DNA of 64,000 nt. Source: Theropithecus gelada. Its lineage: Eukaryota > Chordata > Mammalia > Primates > Cercopithecidae. The notes beneath the pieces are model-generated. The model ran no database searches. It was not told where the DNA came from and was given only the letters and a program-made list of their open reading frames with translations. Location: assembly GCF_003255815.1 (NCBI RefSeq), contig NC_037669.1, forward strand, positions 134,153,658 to 134,217,657, read 5' to 3'. Below are positions 32,401-44,527 of the stretch, piece after piece (the stretch's first letter is position 1; the number at the start of each line of letters is the position of its first letter). The position numbers were made by a program, and so were the translations under genes.

Positions 32401-34137
32401 CTCCTACCTCATTTGTCTTCTATAGTGATATGATACCCATCCTTGCTGGGGACAATGTTGGCCCAATGCATTGTTCACACTGCCTGTTGAGTAAGAGGGA
32501 TAATGGTGATGTCACAGAAACATGATTATTTCTAGGAGTTAAATTGAACTTGGAAACATGGTGTGTGCTTTTTTTCTTTTCCACATTGCAGGACCTCTGA
32601 AAGCTGGTCTGTGAATTGCCCTGAAAGTCACTGTGAAAAATTAGCTTGCAATATTAAGTAAGTACATATTTTTGGGACAAGGAAGCACTTTCGAGGTGGG
32701 TTAGCTGAAAGCCCTCATTTTCAGCTGAGGAAATTCAGGGTCATGGAGGTGGATGACTTGACCAAGGCCAAATCACTAGTTGGTTATATCTGTTAATCAG
32801 TTAGTTTTCCTAGCTGCAAAAAGCAGAATCATCATTATATAGTTTAAGTAGAAAAGGAATTTTCTACATAATGTTAAGCAGCAGAGAGCACCTCCAGAAG
32901 GACTGGAGACTCAGGGCTGGAGTCTGCACAATCAGAAGCCATTCCCAAATTACACTTGTGGAGAGCTCTGCTGGAGAGCCAGCTGATATTGCCATTGGCC
33001 ACAGGCACTCCAGATCAGCACGCAGGATGCTAGGACTGGGCCTGTCCTACTGCTATCGCTGGGAGCTGGATGACTTTCTGCCATGCTTCCATCCCCTGGC
33101 AGTATAGATTCCACATGGAGACTTCCTTTTGCTCATCTCTGTCTTCTCACTTGAAATATATGTCATTGGACAAAGGAATCTAATGGCCTAAGTGTGGGCT
33201 GTGGGCCTAGACCTAGCACCAAGGGGGCCAAGAAAATAAGTTTATGTCTTCTGCCTTGGCAAGGTGGGCCTCCTGAGGCCGGGAAATTCCTCGATTGGAA
33301 AGGGTGCTGGATAACACAAATGCATGTCAAATTTCCACCACCTTAGAAGATCCACACAGCCATACGGTGCTGCTTTTACTGCTCTATAACTCTTCTTTGT
33401 TAGTATAAAGCAAACCCTGGTTTCAAATGTGAGACATATTTCAGTACAAATATTAAGTTTGTCAGAATTCTGCAGGGCTCTTCTGTGGGCATCCTTGGAA
33501 ATGTGGAGTCTCAGAGAGAAAAGTACATTAATCTTCTTAGACAACATGTGTTTTTCTAGGGCTTTAAACTGCAAATAGATTTGGATGCATAGCCAATATT
33601 TATATGATACATGTTTGGGCTTCTATATAATCTTTCATATATACAAGCTTTTATATAGTCTAACCTTCCGATTCATATGGGTTAAAGGTAGGATTTAAGT
33701 AGCATTCTTTGTCTCAAGTGGCCCTGAAATTTTGAGAACTCAAGGAGAAGAAGAGGAGTCCATAAACTCTGGACCATCAAATCAGATGTTACTCAAGGTA
33801 GGTTATTAAATGCATAGTTTGCTAACACTTAGAGAACAGGAAGTGCTCACTAGGACCTGAATGAATTTACAGAGTAGATTCTGACCTACTGAGTGTGTTC
33901 TGATCTATTGAGAACCACCTTGTGGTCTAAGCCAGACATGTGCCATTCATATTCTACGTTAGTTCCTGTGATGACATAGTCCTAAGGGAGAATAAAGATA
34001 AAGAGAGAGAGATAGAAATATAGAGGAAGAGAGACACTGGTAGATACTCAGGAGTATATTGATCTTTCACATCCATGTGAAATATGACTTAAAAACTTCA
34101 GAGCTGTGCTGGGACACAGATAGAATGTCTTCATTCT
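32401..34137. other. Mostly unique DNA with weak MIR/LTR debris
   Basis: A MIR-like antisense scrap lies near 32710-32785 ('cagctgaggaaattcagggt', 'gacttgaccaaggccaaatc'). The stretch 32790-33110 may be an old LTR-like remnant. ORFs at 32871-33107 (plus) and 33242-33574 (minus, 110 codons) have no recognisable domains. A purine-rich run with 'aaagagagagagatagaaat' is near 34000-34040. Confidence 0.4.
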
Positions 34138-34385
34138 AAAAACTTATTGAATATTTGTTTTATGCCAGGCATAATAAACATTTATTAATACCTTAATACC
34201 TACCAGAGATTATACTAGTTTATCTCATTTAACCATCACAATGAGCTTCCCAGGTAAAAATCACTATACCTTTTCATAAATTATATTATACTTTTTTTAG
34301 ATCACTAAATTACAGTGAACTAATTCTTAAAAAGGTTAATAATCTGCTCAAGGTAAATTACAGAGCTAATATCTGTGTCTCTAAA
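34138..34385 (-). repeat. MIR, antisense
   Basis: 'ttgttttatgccaggcataa', 'tagtttatctcatttaacca' and 'aataatctgctcaaggtaaa' give the reversed MIR order. A small AT-rich insertion lies near 34275-34310. Confidence 0.6.
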
Positions 34386-34966
34386 CATTGTGATTCTTTT
34401 CTTTATCTTCCATGTCATATTGTCTCTCCTGAGTCCCACAGAAAGAACCCTATTTAAGTGGCAAGAAGGGGCCACATTGAAAATGGCATTCAGTGGATCT
34501 TGAAGGAAGAGTAAGAGGTCACCAAGGAAAAAAAGATGGGAAAGCTAACTGAAGCAGAGAGAACATGAGGTATGAAGCCAGGGCTTTGCATTCCAGGCTG
34601 AAGAGCTGAAGCTCTCCCTCAGGCAATGGGATTAATGAGCAAGAAAATAATATGACCATGTATTTTAAGTTGGTATTTTACCTAACAACCAAATGAAATA
34701 AAACCAAGGATCGTATCTGGATCATGAATTACAGATTCCAGACTTCAGCTACAAAATCAGTGGCCTGAATTGCCATTGGCTGGGCTCGAGCCCTGTTACC
34801 TTCCCAGTGATGGAAGGCTACTTTGCTCTACTCCTACTCTTCTGTCCCCTCTTGAACACCACAACCTATGTGCAAGATGGAAGCTAAGGAAAGAACAGAA
34901 TTACAAGAGTGAAGTGAGATCTTCCTAGTGTCTTAGCAGAATTATTACTTCGTGCGTTTTGCAAAC
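34386..34966. other. Unique DNA, no gene seen
   Basis: Nothing recognisable. It ends at the target site of the following Alu. Confidence 0.45.
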
Positions 34967-34976
34967 ATGGGCATAA

Positions 34977-35271
34977 TTTTTTTTTTTTTTTTTTTTGAGA
35001 TGGAGTCTCACTCTGTCACCCGGGCTGGAGTGCAGTGGTGCCATCTCAGCTCAACCTCCACCTCCCAGGTTAAGTGATTCTCCTGCCTCATCCTCCCGAG
35101 TAGCTGGGACTACAGGCGCCCGCCACCATGCCTGGATAATTTTTTGTATTTTTAGTAGAGATGGGGTTTCACCGTGTTAACCCCGATGGTCTCGATCTCC
35201 TGATCTTGTGATCCACCTGCCTTGGCCTCCCAAAGCGTTGGGATTACAGGTGTGAGCCACTGCGCCCAGCC
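34977..35271 (-). mobile_element. AluS/Y-type element, antisense
   Basis: A complete antisense Alu from a 20-base T run (34977-34996) to the head 'gcgcccagcc'. The target duplication ATGGGCATA is at 34967-34975 and 35274-35282. An independent run of 29 As (35285-35313) begins two bases after the right duplication, so homopolymers of opposite type bracket the element. Confidence 0.93.
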
Positions 35272-35284
35272 ATATGGGCATACC

Positions 35285-35313
<29 letters not shown>

Positions 35314-35317
<4 letters not shown>

Positions 35318-37640
35318 AGGTGCTACATTCTTTGTGAGTTTCACATATTAATATCCCTAAAGATAACATGGGACCAAACAATAACAGGGAAAAAACAAAC
35401 TTAGCCTAATACCAGCTGTTACCCAGAGCAATCCCATGAAGTGCTGGTAGGATGGCTTTGTACTGTCTGGGCTTTTTCAGCTCATCAGAGTCTACCCTGC
35501 ACTGATATTATGCTCCTCTCATCACTCTTAGGAGCCAGGTCAGCCTCTATGTCTGCCTTCATATGGTGGATTAGAAGTATCTGGACTTCCTTTTAAAAGT
35601 GTCAGCTTTTCATGGACTTCTCAGGGGCTATGTGACAATATTCTAAGCTTCACGGGCAATCTGTAGATTTGATATGCCCTGGTTATTATTACGCTTGGTA
35701 ACTTTTTCCCCCCTCAAAAGTAGAATAAATGGATCTGGAAAAAACGAAAACACTTTTTAGCTGCCTCAGAAGATGGTCAGTCTGAAATAATGGATATTTA
35801 GGACAGAGTCTTGGTATCAACAAACTCATAATATGAATTTTTTTCCACAACTTAGTTTACAGTATGTGTACGTTTAGCATACATGTATTGAAAGATTATT
35901 TTAAGAATAAAAAGATTAATCAGAGTACTTTAAATTGCCTTGATCATTCTGATTCTTTCTACAGTTCACCTCTTTCATGTAGTCTTCAGCTCACAGACCA
36001 CCATTTCCCATGATGTCCCCTCCTCTCCTAGCTGGGTACATCTGTGCTCAGGTAGCAAAGCAGGGGCACCACCCCCTTCCCCTCTTCTGAGTCTTAATCT
36101 AGTGGGACAATGTAGGAACCTGGATATCCCATTGGAGTGCCCCTCAGTTTCTCACCAATGGCTCAGAGCTCAGCATTCGGAGAGCTAGGGCTTCTGGAGA
36201 GTTTTGAAGTTTCCAGCATACTAGGAACCAGCCTATATATGCCTTGTGGAGTCTTCCTCCTTGTAGTCATCACTTTTCTTGGTTTTATTTGATCAAGCTA
36301 TAGCACCATGTAATTCCTGGATTAAATCTATCCAGCAAATCTTTACAATAGTCAATCCTGAGAACTCTTGATCTACTTCTGAATAGGTATAGCTATAGTA
36401 GAGTTATATTGTAGTAGGCTATTAGGAAAGGTGGTGTTTTGCCCTCCTTCCTTCAAATCCAGGTGCTGGGGAATGGGGAAGTCAATATTTCACTTTAGCA
36501 TATCTTGAGAGTAATTTGTAAACCCAATTCCATCAATAAAATTGTCTGCCCCAGTGACTGCTGCTCTCACCTGATGACATCCGATCTGCAAGTGACTCCC
36601 TGAGGTCATGGGGACCAACCTGCACCTGGCTCAGGGGCCAGGTGCTCCTGGAAGTGGCCAGTCTTGTGGGTAACACATTTACTCTGGAATGTTAATCTCT
36701 TTTCACAGGGCTCAACATTTGGATCGCCTGGCCCCAGTCAGGTACCTGGAAATCACACTGTAGTCCCCTCAGATTGGAACAGGAAGCAAGCCAGGAGCTC
36801 TGAGATACTTTTGGGCTATTGTTGACATATGGCAATCTGATTTAGTGCCATTTCCTACAAGTCCCCAAGGTCCTGTGGTCCCCCCTTCCTAGTCCTGTGG
36901 GAAATGAAGAAGATTGCCCTACTTTTCTCTGATACTTCTGTCCTTGTGTTCCTGTGCAGATCAAGCTGGATGCAACATGACATGTTTGTTTGGGTTTTAT
37001 TCCAGTCTATCAACATCCAGTGCCATTAGGTTGTAAACTGGTAATGACAGTGGTAACCATGGGTTCCAAAAGATTTTAAAACTTTCTCTCCTTTAGCCTG
37101 GCAAGAAACTGAGGTAGTAACACTGAAAAGCCCCCAGGTAGACATATAACACAAGCCTCACTTGTGGTTTGCTAAGTAAGTAGCCCAGCACATACTTTTC
37201 TGTGTAAGTTAAAGGTTAGGATGCTATAAACCTCGAAGCTTGTCAAGATTAAGCAGCACTGGGCAGAACGATGTGCTGCGAGCACCATCCTCCAGTTATT
37301 GGGTCCAACCATATTTTAGTGAAATAAGATTGCCTTGCTGGAGTTTCATTTGTGGGCTTGTAAGTGAAGGGTGTATGGCAGATGCTATGATTAAGATTTC
37401 ATTTCCTGGCTGATGCTACCACAATGATCACAGCACCAGCAGGGTAAAACTCACATTTGCTGGCAAGGTTAAATAGTGAGTAGTTCTGAATTTAATACAC
37501 AGATTAAAAACAAAAAGAAACCACCGCCACCACCACAACAAAAACTCACTCAGGTTGATTAAGGAACTGCCTTTCATATTTCAGGAGATGAAGCGTTTGT
37601 GCTAATGTCTTTCTACTTTGTTTGAAGATACCAACTTTCC
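35314..37640. other. Unique DNA, no gene seen
   Basis: A long repeat-poor stretch. The 82-codon frame at 35940-36188 has no motif. A short CCA/CAC-rich patch is near 37523-37540. Nothing suggests an exon with confidence. Confidence 0.45.
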
Positions 37641-37644
37641 CCCC

Positions 37645-39045
37645 CACTCATTCTTTCATTGATTCATTTATTGAGTGCCTATTTTTTCAGATGCTGGGCA
37701 TTCAGTAGTGAACAAAACAGCAAAATCCTTGCTCTCATGGAGAGAGAAAGACAATTTTTTAAAAAGAAACAAATAGGTTGTTTTAAGCATTATGAAGAAC
37801 AGTTCAAAGTAAGGGAGATAGAAACTAATGGGGAAGCTTATAAAGGACAGGGAAGGCATCTCTGAAGAGGTATTATTTAAACACAGGCCTGAAGGAAGTA
37901 AGGGAGTGAATACTGTAGATGTTTCAAGAAAGGACTTTCTGGGCAGCAGAAATAGTAAGGTAAAAGGATCTGAGGTCTATTGAGGAACAGCAAGGAGGCC
38001 AGAGTAGCTGGGCTGAAGTGGGCAGAGGAGGGAGAGTAGTAGAAGGTATGGTTAGAATGCACCATTGGGAGATTTTGAGCATGTGAGTGACATGATCTTA
38101 TGTTTTAAAACTTCCCTCTGGCTGTTGTGTGGGATTGCAAGTGGAACTGAATGGGAGGCTATTGCAATAATCTAGGTGAGAGATGATAACAGCTTGGATT
38201 TTGTGATTTGGCAGAGGTGGTAAAGAGCAGTTGGATTCTGGATACATTTCAAAAGCAGAGCTGACAGGGTTTGCTGATGGATTAGATGCGGATGTGTGAG
38301 AAAGAAAAAAGGCAAGGATGTTACTATGTATTTAGCCTAAGCACCTGGCCAAATATAAGTGCAATTTTTTTTCAGATAGGGAAGATGAAGAAGAGAAACA
38401 TTTTTGTGTGTGCGTTGTCTGGTTTTAGACATGTTAAATTTGAGATGCCTAACAGACTTCCAAGTAAAGATGTTGAAAAAGAAGTTGGAAAAGGAGTCTT
38501 GAATTCAAGGGCGAGTTTGAGGCTAGAGTTATCCATCTGGGGGCATATCAGCATAAAGGCGGATATTTAAAGTCATGAGACTAGATAAGATCACCCAGGA
38601 ATGACAATAAAGAAGTCTAAGGCTTTTGCTGTGGGGCACTCTGAAATTTATAGGTTGAGGAGATGAGATAAAATCAGTATAGAGGCCAGAGAAGAGCTGC
38701 TGAGCATGGTAGAAGAACCAATAGGGAAAGGACTCCCAGAAGCTAAAAGAAGAGTGTTCAAGGAGGAGAAAGTGGTCCAAAGTGCCAAGTGTTTCTGGGG
38801 GTTAATAGGAACAGTGATTAAATCTCCATTGAATCTGATAACGTGGAGGTCATAGGCGACCCTAACAAATGCAGTTTCATTGGAGAGGAGAGCAGGAATC
38901 TTACTGAAGTGGTTTCAAGACAGGATCAGAGGAAAGTGGAATGAGAAGTGGAGGCGGTGAGTATGGAAAACTCCTTCAAGAAGTTTTGCTGTAAAGCAAA
39001 TGAGACACATTGGGTCATAAGTGAAAGGTTTATGAGGCCAAGGAA
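37645..39045 (-). mobile_element. Long L2, antisense, with reverse-transcriptase remnant
   Basis: About 1.4 kb of L2 in reverse. Plus-strand marks in order are 'gattcatttattgagtgcct', 'caaggaggccagagtagctg', 'cttccctctggctgttgtgt', 'aggctattgcaataatctag', 'gctgacagggtttgctgatg', 'tttagacatgttaaatttga' and 'gtcataggcgaccctaacaa'. The minus-strand frame 38529-38780 still reads 'RVPHSKSLRLLYC', then 'LNIRLYADMPPDG'. These align with the GVPQGSVLGPLLF and YADD regions of L2/CR1-type reverse transcriptase, with the YAD codons at 38547-38555. The second catalytic D is lost (YADM). Stops and frameshifts make it inactive. Confidence 0.85.
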
Positions 39046-39064
39046 GAGTTTTTAAAAAAAAATG

Positions 39065-39330
39065 TTGAGGAACTACTGCAGGCCAATCACGAGTTCCACT
39101 CTCATGGTACCCACAGTTGGTGGGGTGGGGTAGGAGAGTGACCAAGCACCATCAGCAATGATGAGTCAGAGAGTATGTGCTATGAAAAGAGCGGGCCAAA
39201 GAGTCCAGCACAGCCAGCCACAGTTGGGGCCACTAGCTCAATCCATCCAAATGAGCCAGGGAAAGCATCCCAGAGGAGGTGATGCCTGCCCTAAGCCAAG
39301 AGGAATGACTAGCGTTTAAGAAGGGCACAA
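39065..39330 (-). repeat. Second L2-like 3' fragment, antisense
   Basis: 'tgtgctatgaaaagagcggg' and 'gcatcccagaggaggtgatg', then 'ctaagccaagaggaatgact', match the reversed L2 3' region. It follows the longer L2 directly and is probably a separate copy, since this part of the consensus is already present there. Confidence 0.5.
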
Positions 39331-40764
39331 GTCCTGTTTAGTGACCACATCCACTTAATTTTGCCTTTTGGGGGGTTTTGGCCACTAGTAGGTGGTAAAG
39401 CATTGTTCATTGTTCAGAGTGTTATCTCCCTTTTTCTCCATGCTGCTAAAAGCTAAAGTTTACCCTCAACCAAAAAAGTAGCCCCTGCAAGCCTCCCCAG
39501 TCTCTCCCCTTGTCGCTATCACTTTACACTTCCGACACGGCAAACGGGAGCTATTTGTGGTTCCCTGCCTACCATCACTATTCCAAGTAAGGAACTACTT
39601 TACCCAGTGGGGCTCTCTCTCTGGACTACTCACCTTCTCCTTACCTTCCCATCCTCATTCATCTTCCTGGTGAACACAAATGGAAGTTCTTGTCAAACTC
39701 TCTAGAAATTGACCTGAAGATATTCATGTTATAACTATTTATACTATAGATTATATTTATTGAGCTTCCATAAGTATCAGTTATCTTCCAGGCACATTTT
39801 CCTTCACTGCCTTTTGTAAGGGCCTTTCTTCAAATTCCTCTGTTGCTAAGGGAGGGGAATGGGTGAGTTGACCTTACAGGGAGGCTAAGTCTGGAAACAT
39901 CCCTTTACTCTCTTCCTTCCACTCCTTCTACTCTTCCTTTCCCACTTAGACCATGGATCATTTGCAGAGGCCCCCCAAGTTCAGTCTTCATTAGGCACCA
40001 CATCACTTACTCCTAAAGTCTCTCTCTCACCTGACTGACACCAAGTCTCCCTCCCTTGGTGCCTCAAGGAGCTGGGTGGTAGGTTGGGACCTGAAGAGCA
40101 GTGGTTTACCAGATATACTTGCAACAAGGTGGATTGGTTGTGGCAAATGCAGGTCTGAGCAGAACTCATGCTGGGAAGTTGAAGGCAATGACTGGGAGAG
40201 ACCGGGGAGAAAGTCAAGTCTACAAGGCAGGAAGCAGGACTGCAAATGGGAAAAGGAAGCCTGTGGGGAAGCAGCAACTGTCCTGGAGGCACTTTGAAAA
40301 CCCTGGTGTTTGCATCTCCCAACTTGTCGTCGCAAGGGTGAGTTGGGTAGGTTGAGAGAAAAGCATCTGATGAATCCATCCCCAGTAGAGCCTCACTAAC
40401 TCGTTATGGCTTAACTGTTTTAGCGCTCCTCCAGGAGGGAGAGAAAAAAGAAGAACTCACAGTGGTGGAATTTCAGGCAGAGGGGTAATATCTCACAGGA
40501 ATACGATTGGCAGGGTCACCTCCTGAAGAATCCCTAAGTCAGACCAGATAAATATTCACTTTGCAGTAGCAGATGGGTGAGGAAAGCTGTAAGGATTAAT
40601 ATCTTGGTTGGGGTTATCGCTGTCACATCACAGAAGGCCGTGGAAAAGTGCTGGAGTGAGAGGGTGAGTTGGTCCTCCTCTGTGCTTACATCCTCAGGAT
40701 ATAAGCAGATCATGGCTTCCTGGTTTTCTCCATTGGAGTCCAGCTTAGAATTTGAGTAAAGATA
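39331..40764. other. Unique DNA with overlapping open frames, no gene accepted
   Basis: Four frames of 73-132 codons overlap at 39981-40379 on both strands. None has a domain or favourable context, so they look like the by-product of a GC-richer segment with few stops. No repeat was assigned. Confidence 0.4.
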
Positions 40765-41060
40765 ATTGCCTGGGCTCTAGGAAGCCTGGCCAATTACTCG
40801 TGGTGTGATCTCTGGAAAATCACTTGAGTGGGGCTTAGTTTTCTCGTTTATTTATTAGCTGGAGATATATTGGATCATATTGCCTTACAGGGAAGTGACC
40901 ATGAAATGAAACATGTCGAATAACTTCGTAAAATGTAGAGTTTTACATAAATATCAGGAGTCACCCTTCTACTGGACTGCAAACACTTTAAGGCAGGAAT
41001 CCTGTGTTGTTTTGTAATCCAAGCCCATCCTATGGCATGTGGCCATGGAAGCTCCCTTTG
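40765..41060 (+). repeat. MIR followed by an L2 end
   Basis: 40765-40960: 'ggtgtgatctctggaaaatc' and 'gcttagttttctcgtttatt' give MIR order. 40961-41060: 'ctactggactgcaaacactt', then 'aggcaggaatcctgtgttg', is an L2 3' end. Confidence 0.6.
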
Positions 41061-42479
41061 GTGGCATGGACTGCTGGATGAATCTCAGCATTGCTGGCTG
41101 GCTGTGTGGGGCAGCCTTGGGCAGGGAATCCTGCCACATCTTGGCTGATTGACAACTGATCGTACTTTCCCTTCCCCCTCACTGCTGATGGTTCCGTGCT
41201 TTCCACATTTAAAATGGCATTTTGGGAAATGGTTCTCCCCCAGAGAATGCATTAAGGTGACTCTGCTTGTTGTACCCTCATTCCCTCAAAGGCTCGTTAT
41301 TTAAATTATTGCTCATTATTAGCAGCCCTATTTTCCCTGGCAGCTGTGAGGTGAGATGACATTTCCAGGTTTCTCAAAGCACCCTGGGAATGATCAGGCT
41401 AAGTCAGGTTTCTCCCCTTGACGCAGCGGCCACAGGGAATGGTGGAAGGAGTCTACTGACATTGCATGAAGTGGGTGGCAGAGAGAGAGAGGGTCATACT
41501 TCCCCATGTGTACGGGCTCTACCCTGGACAAAGCCTCTTTTTCGGCACTTCCTGGAAGAAAAAGAAAGCCAAAAGGAACCTGGTTATCGTCCTGTGATGT
41601 GGTGAGCCCTGACTGACAAGGCTGGACCCGCCTGGCTTTTTTTGGGTTAAAGTGTCAGGAATAAGAGGTCACAGGCAAGGTGGCAAGGAGAGAAGCAGAG
41701 AAAATCTGTCTGTGGTTTTTTTAAAAAAAGGGAAGAAAGAAAAGTTCCTGCTTTTCTTTCCTGTGTGAGAAAAACTATTTAAACTGGCACAAAATATATT
41801 TAAGAAGCATATTCTTAGAGTTACTTAGAAAACTACCCTGTATATTCTGGCAGCAGCAAAATGTATCCTTAATAGAATTCATATGGGGCGCCCAATGATC
41901 ACGGTGTTTGGAGAGGAGCCAGATAGTAAGTAATTTAAACATCACAGGAAATTAAATTTTAGAATTCAATTTTGCATAAAGTTTTCTGTAATGAAAATGT
42001 CACACATAAATTATGAAGTCTGATTATATTCTTTTTTGACTTTTTAATAAAATAATAGAGGTACTTGACAGTCAAGAACAAATGCATATTTTATGTGAAT
42101 AGTATTGCGTTCAACCAACGTCCTCTGGAAATAATGGAACAGATGTTAACACTGCTCTATCAGCTATCAGGTGCTCTGTTAAACAGCTCCAAACACAAGT
42201 ATTTATTAAAAAATGCTAAAGGGGTTGTCTTTTAGAGTTATCTAATTGTAGGCTTAAAATGTAGATGGTTAATGTAATTAATTATACATGTAGAATTATA
42301 TAGTTGGGCTATAATTTATTATATGTGTGCATATATAAATTATATAATATTCTGTTGTAAATTAATTTAATATGGGCACAGGGAATGACTTCTTGAAAAT
42401 ATTAAATAGTTCATAATGTGGTTATAAATCAAAACTAATCTGAGTTTCCACTTAATTTTGAATTTTGAGAAGGAGGATG
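41061..42479. other. Repeat-poor, AT-rich unique DNA
   Basis: No gene recognised. The part at 41160-41370 has a mixed motif texture ('tatttaaattattgctcatt', then 'gcagctgtgaggtgagatga') like that of conserved elements. 42240-42370 is very AT-rich with self-complementary words. The frame at 41390-41605 is unsupported. Confidence 0.4.
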
Positions 42480-42960
42480 CTTTAACTCACTGTAGGGGAC
42501 TTTGGGGGTGCTGATTGTGTTTTAGATTAAATCCACAGCCGGTAATTATTTTTAATAATATTCAACTAAAAAATGCCCCAAATAAAAAGCCTGAGCACTC
42601 TTAATTTGTTTCAGGCCAAGCAGCATTTTTCTTCAAAGCAAAAAATATAATGAACGTTTATTTTGAAAATTGACCTCCTCCATCATAACTCCAGGGCCCT
42701 AAGGAGGTCTTTCTCTCGGCTCACAATAAACTCTCGCACAGTGCAGAGATCATGACCCTGCTGTCTTGCAGGGGGAGAGAATTCTTGACAATGTATGTCC
42801 TATTTCGTATTTCCCTCTTTGAATCCGGTTATTACTTCATCTACATACTTTGTATTGGGGGATGGGGTCTACACATATTTTAAATTTTAAAGGAGCGCGA
42901 CAAAGCTTTCTTATTTAATCAGAGTCACACACAAATTTAGGCCAGGCTGTTCGTCCAGAA
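42480..42960. promoter_or_regulatory. Candidate conserved non-coding element
   Basis: A repeat-free block with dense transcription-factor-like words: 'ttagattaaatccac', 'ggtaattatt' (42541-42550), 'cttcaaagcaaaaa' (TCF/SOX-like), 'gaacgtttattttg' and 'gagcgcgacaaagctttctt'. Retained CpGs (for example gcgcg near 42895) are unusual for neutral DNA. Function is inferred from texture only. Confidence 0.3.
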
Positions 42961-43093
42961 GCTTGTATCTTCTTTTGGAAAGTAGGCCATGTCAGTTCAC
43001 AGTGGAAGGAAGATGAAGATGATGCTCTGTATGACTTCCAAAAAGGTGGGCATCTTTTTGTTTTTATCTGTTTTTCCTATGAGGACAATGACT

Positions 43094-43209
43094 AGGGTGA
43101 CCAGCTTGTCCCAGTTTGTCTGGGACTCTCCTAGTTTTAGCACTGAAAGTCCTGCATCCTGGAAACCCCCTCAGATTTGAGTGAACCAGGATACTTGATC
43201 ATTCTAAGT
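43094..43209. repeat. Fold-back MITE-like element
   Basis: It starts 'agggtgaccagcttgtccca' and ends with a decayed complement ('gaaccaggatacttgatcat'). 'ttttagcactgaaagtcctg' lies in the middle. This arrangement is typical of a short palindromic DNA element common in mammals. The family name is not certain. Confidence 0.6.
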
Positions 43210-44190
43210 ATGACCAATAAAAGCTTACAAGCCAGGATTTTTAAAAGATGTGTGCACAAAAGCACATGCTGCCATCATAAAGGTGGCATGAAGAGACAGA
43301 AGGTGCTGATGTCCATTGAGGGTGGGCCTCTGCCCCTTGATTGTCAGCATGTGCTGGGGGCTGGCCCTCAGCTTTGCAAGTGCACGACTGAGATTTTAGA
43401 AGCTGATCCGTGGTTGATCAGGCTTTAGGTCACAGATGAAAGCAGGTTCCTTAGTCAGCAAAAGCAAGGAAGCTCCTGCTGATGTGTATGAGACTTTGTG
43501 TGAGTGAGTGATGAGTTCTTGTTGAGCTTAGTCACTAAGATTTCAGAGTTGGTCTGTTGTGACAACTTGTGTCAATATAGAATTTGTCTTGAGGTGAGGT
43601 ACTATCATTAGAAGAACCTAAAATACATACCATTGCCCTAGCCATCAGGGGTGGGTTGTGAGGAAACTAATATTGGAAGTGAAAAGATGATGATCCCTAT
43701 TGTTTTGTGGCAAAATGTCCAGGTAAACTATCGCTTCTAATTACTAGGCAGGACAACTACTTACCTAATTAATTTGTAGTGCTATGAGAAGATAATGAAA
43801 AACAGGACTTCAGTAGTGTGTGATAGTATTGGCTATGCTTGACAAGATATTACAAGAAAGAGATGAGCTCAGGAGAGAAATGGTTAGTTTATAAAGCAGA
43901 AAAGAAAAGGTACAGAGCGAGTCTGAATTTCAGGGCCTTAAAATTTGGAAGAATTGACTACTTCTAGAACCCAAACAATAAGATGTGGTATTTAAAAAGA
44001 CTTTGAGGGGGAAAAGGTTTCTCACTTAGTTAATAAGCCTCAAGGCAAATATTGCTCAAGCTGTGACCCTCTCATTGAAGCCTAATAGCCTAATATCAGT
44101 ATTCACAGTGAAGCTGAGAAAAAGAGGCATGGAGGTGAGCAAGCAAAGAAATAAAACAGATCTAAGAACCTGCAGGCTGTAAAGTTCTTT
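43210..44190. other. Unique DNA, no gene seen
   Basis: The frame at 43177-43428 (83 codons) overlaps the MITE end and has no motif. No further repeat was recognised. Confidence 0.4.
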
Positions 44191-44200
44191 GGGTGTGCTA

Positions 44201-44514
44201 TTTATTTATTTACTTACTTTTTGAGACAGAGTTTTGTTCTTGTTGCCCAGGCTGGAGTGCAATGGCACGACCTCGGCTCACTGCAACCTCTGCTTCCTAG
44301 GTTCAAGAGGTTCTCTTGCCTCAGCCTCCAGAGTAGCTGGGATTACAGGTGCCGGCCACCATGCCCAGCTAATTTTTTTTTTTTTTCTATTTTTAGTAGA
44401 GATGGGGTTTCACCATGTTGACCAGGCTGGTCTCAAACTCCTGACCTCAGGCAATCGACCTGCCTCAGCCTCCCAAAGTGCTGGGATTACAGGCATCAGC
44501 CACCGCCCCCAGCC
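44201..44514 (-). mobile_element. AluS-type element, antisense
   Basis: A full antisense Alu from the decayed tail 'tatttatttatttacttact' to the head 'accgcccccagcc'. The target duplication is approximately 'gggtgtgct' (44191-44199) against 'ggatgtgct' (44517-44525), with one mismatch. The mid-A-rich region is expanded (run of about 14 Ts near 44372). The 109-codon frame on the plus strand is Alu sequence. Confidence 0.9.
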
Positions 44515-44527
44515 ATGGATGTGCTTA

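Noticed and set aside
39981..40379. Cluster of four overlapping ORFs (73-132 codons)
   Set aside because: They share the same DNA on opposite strands, which is a sign of stop-poor sequence rather than genes.
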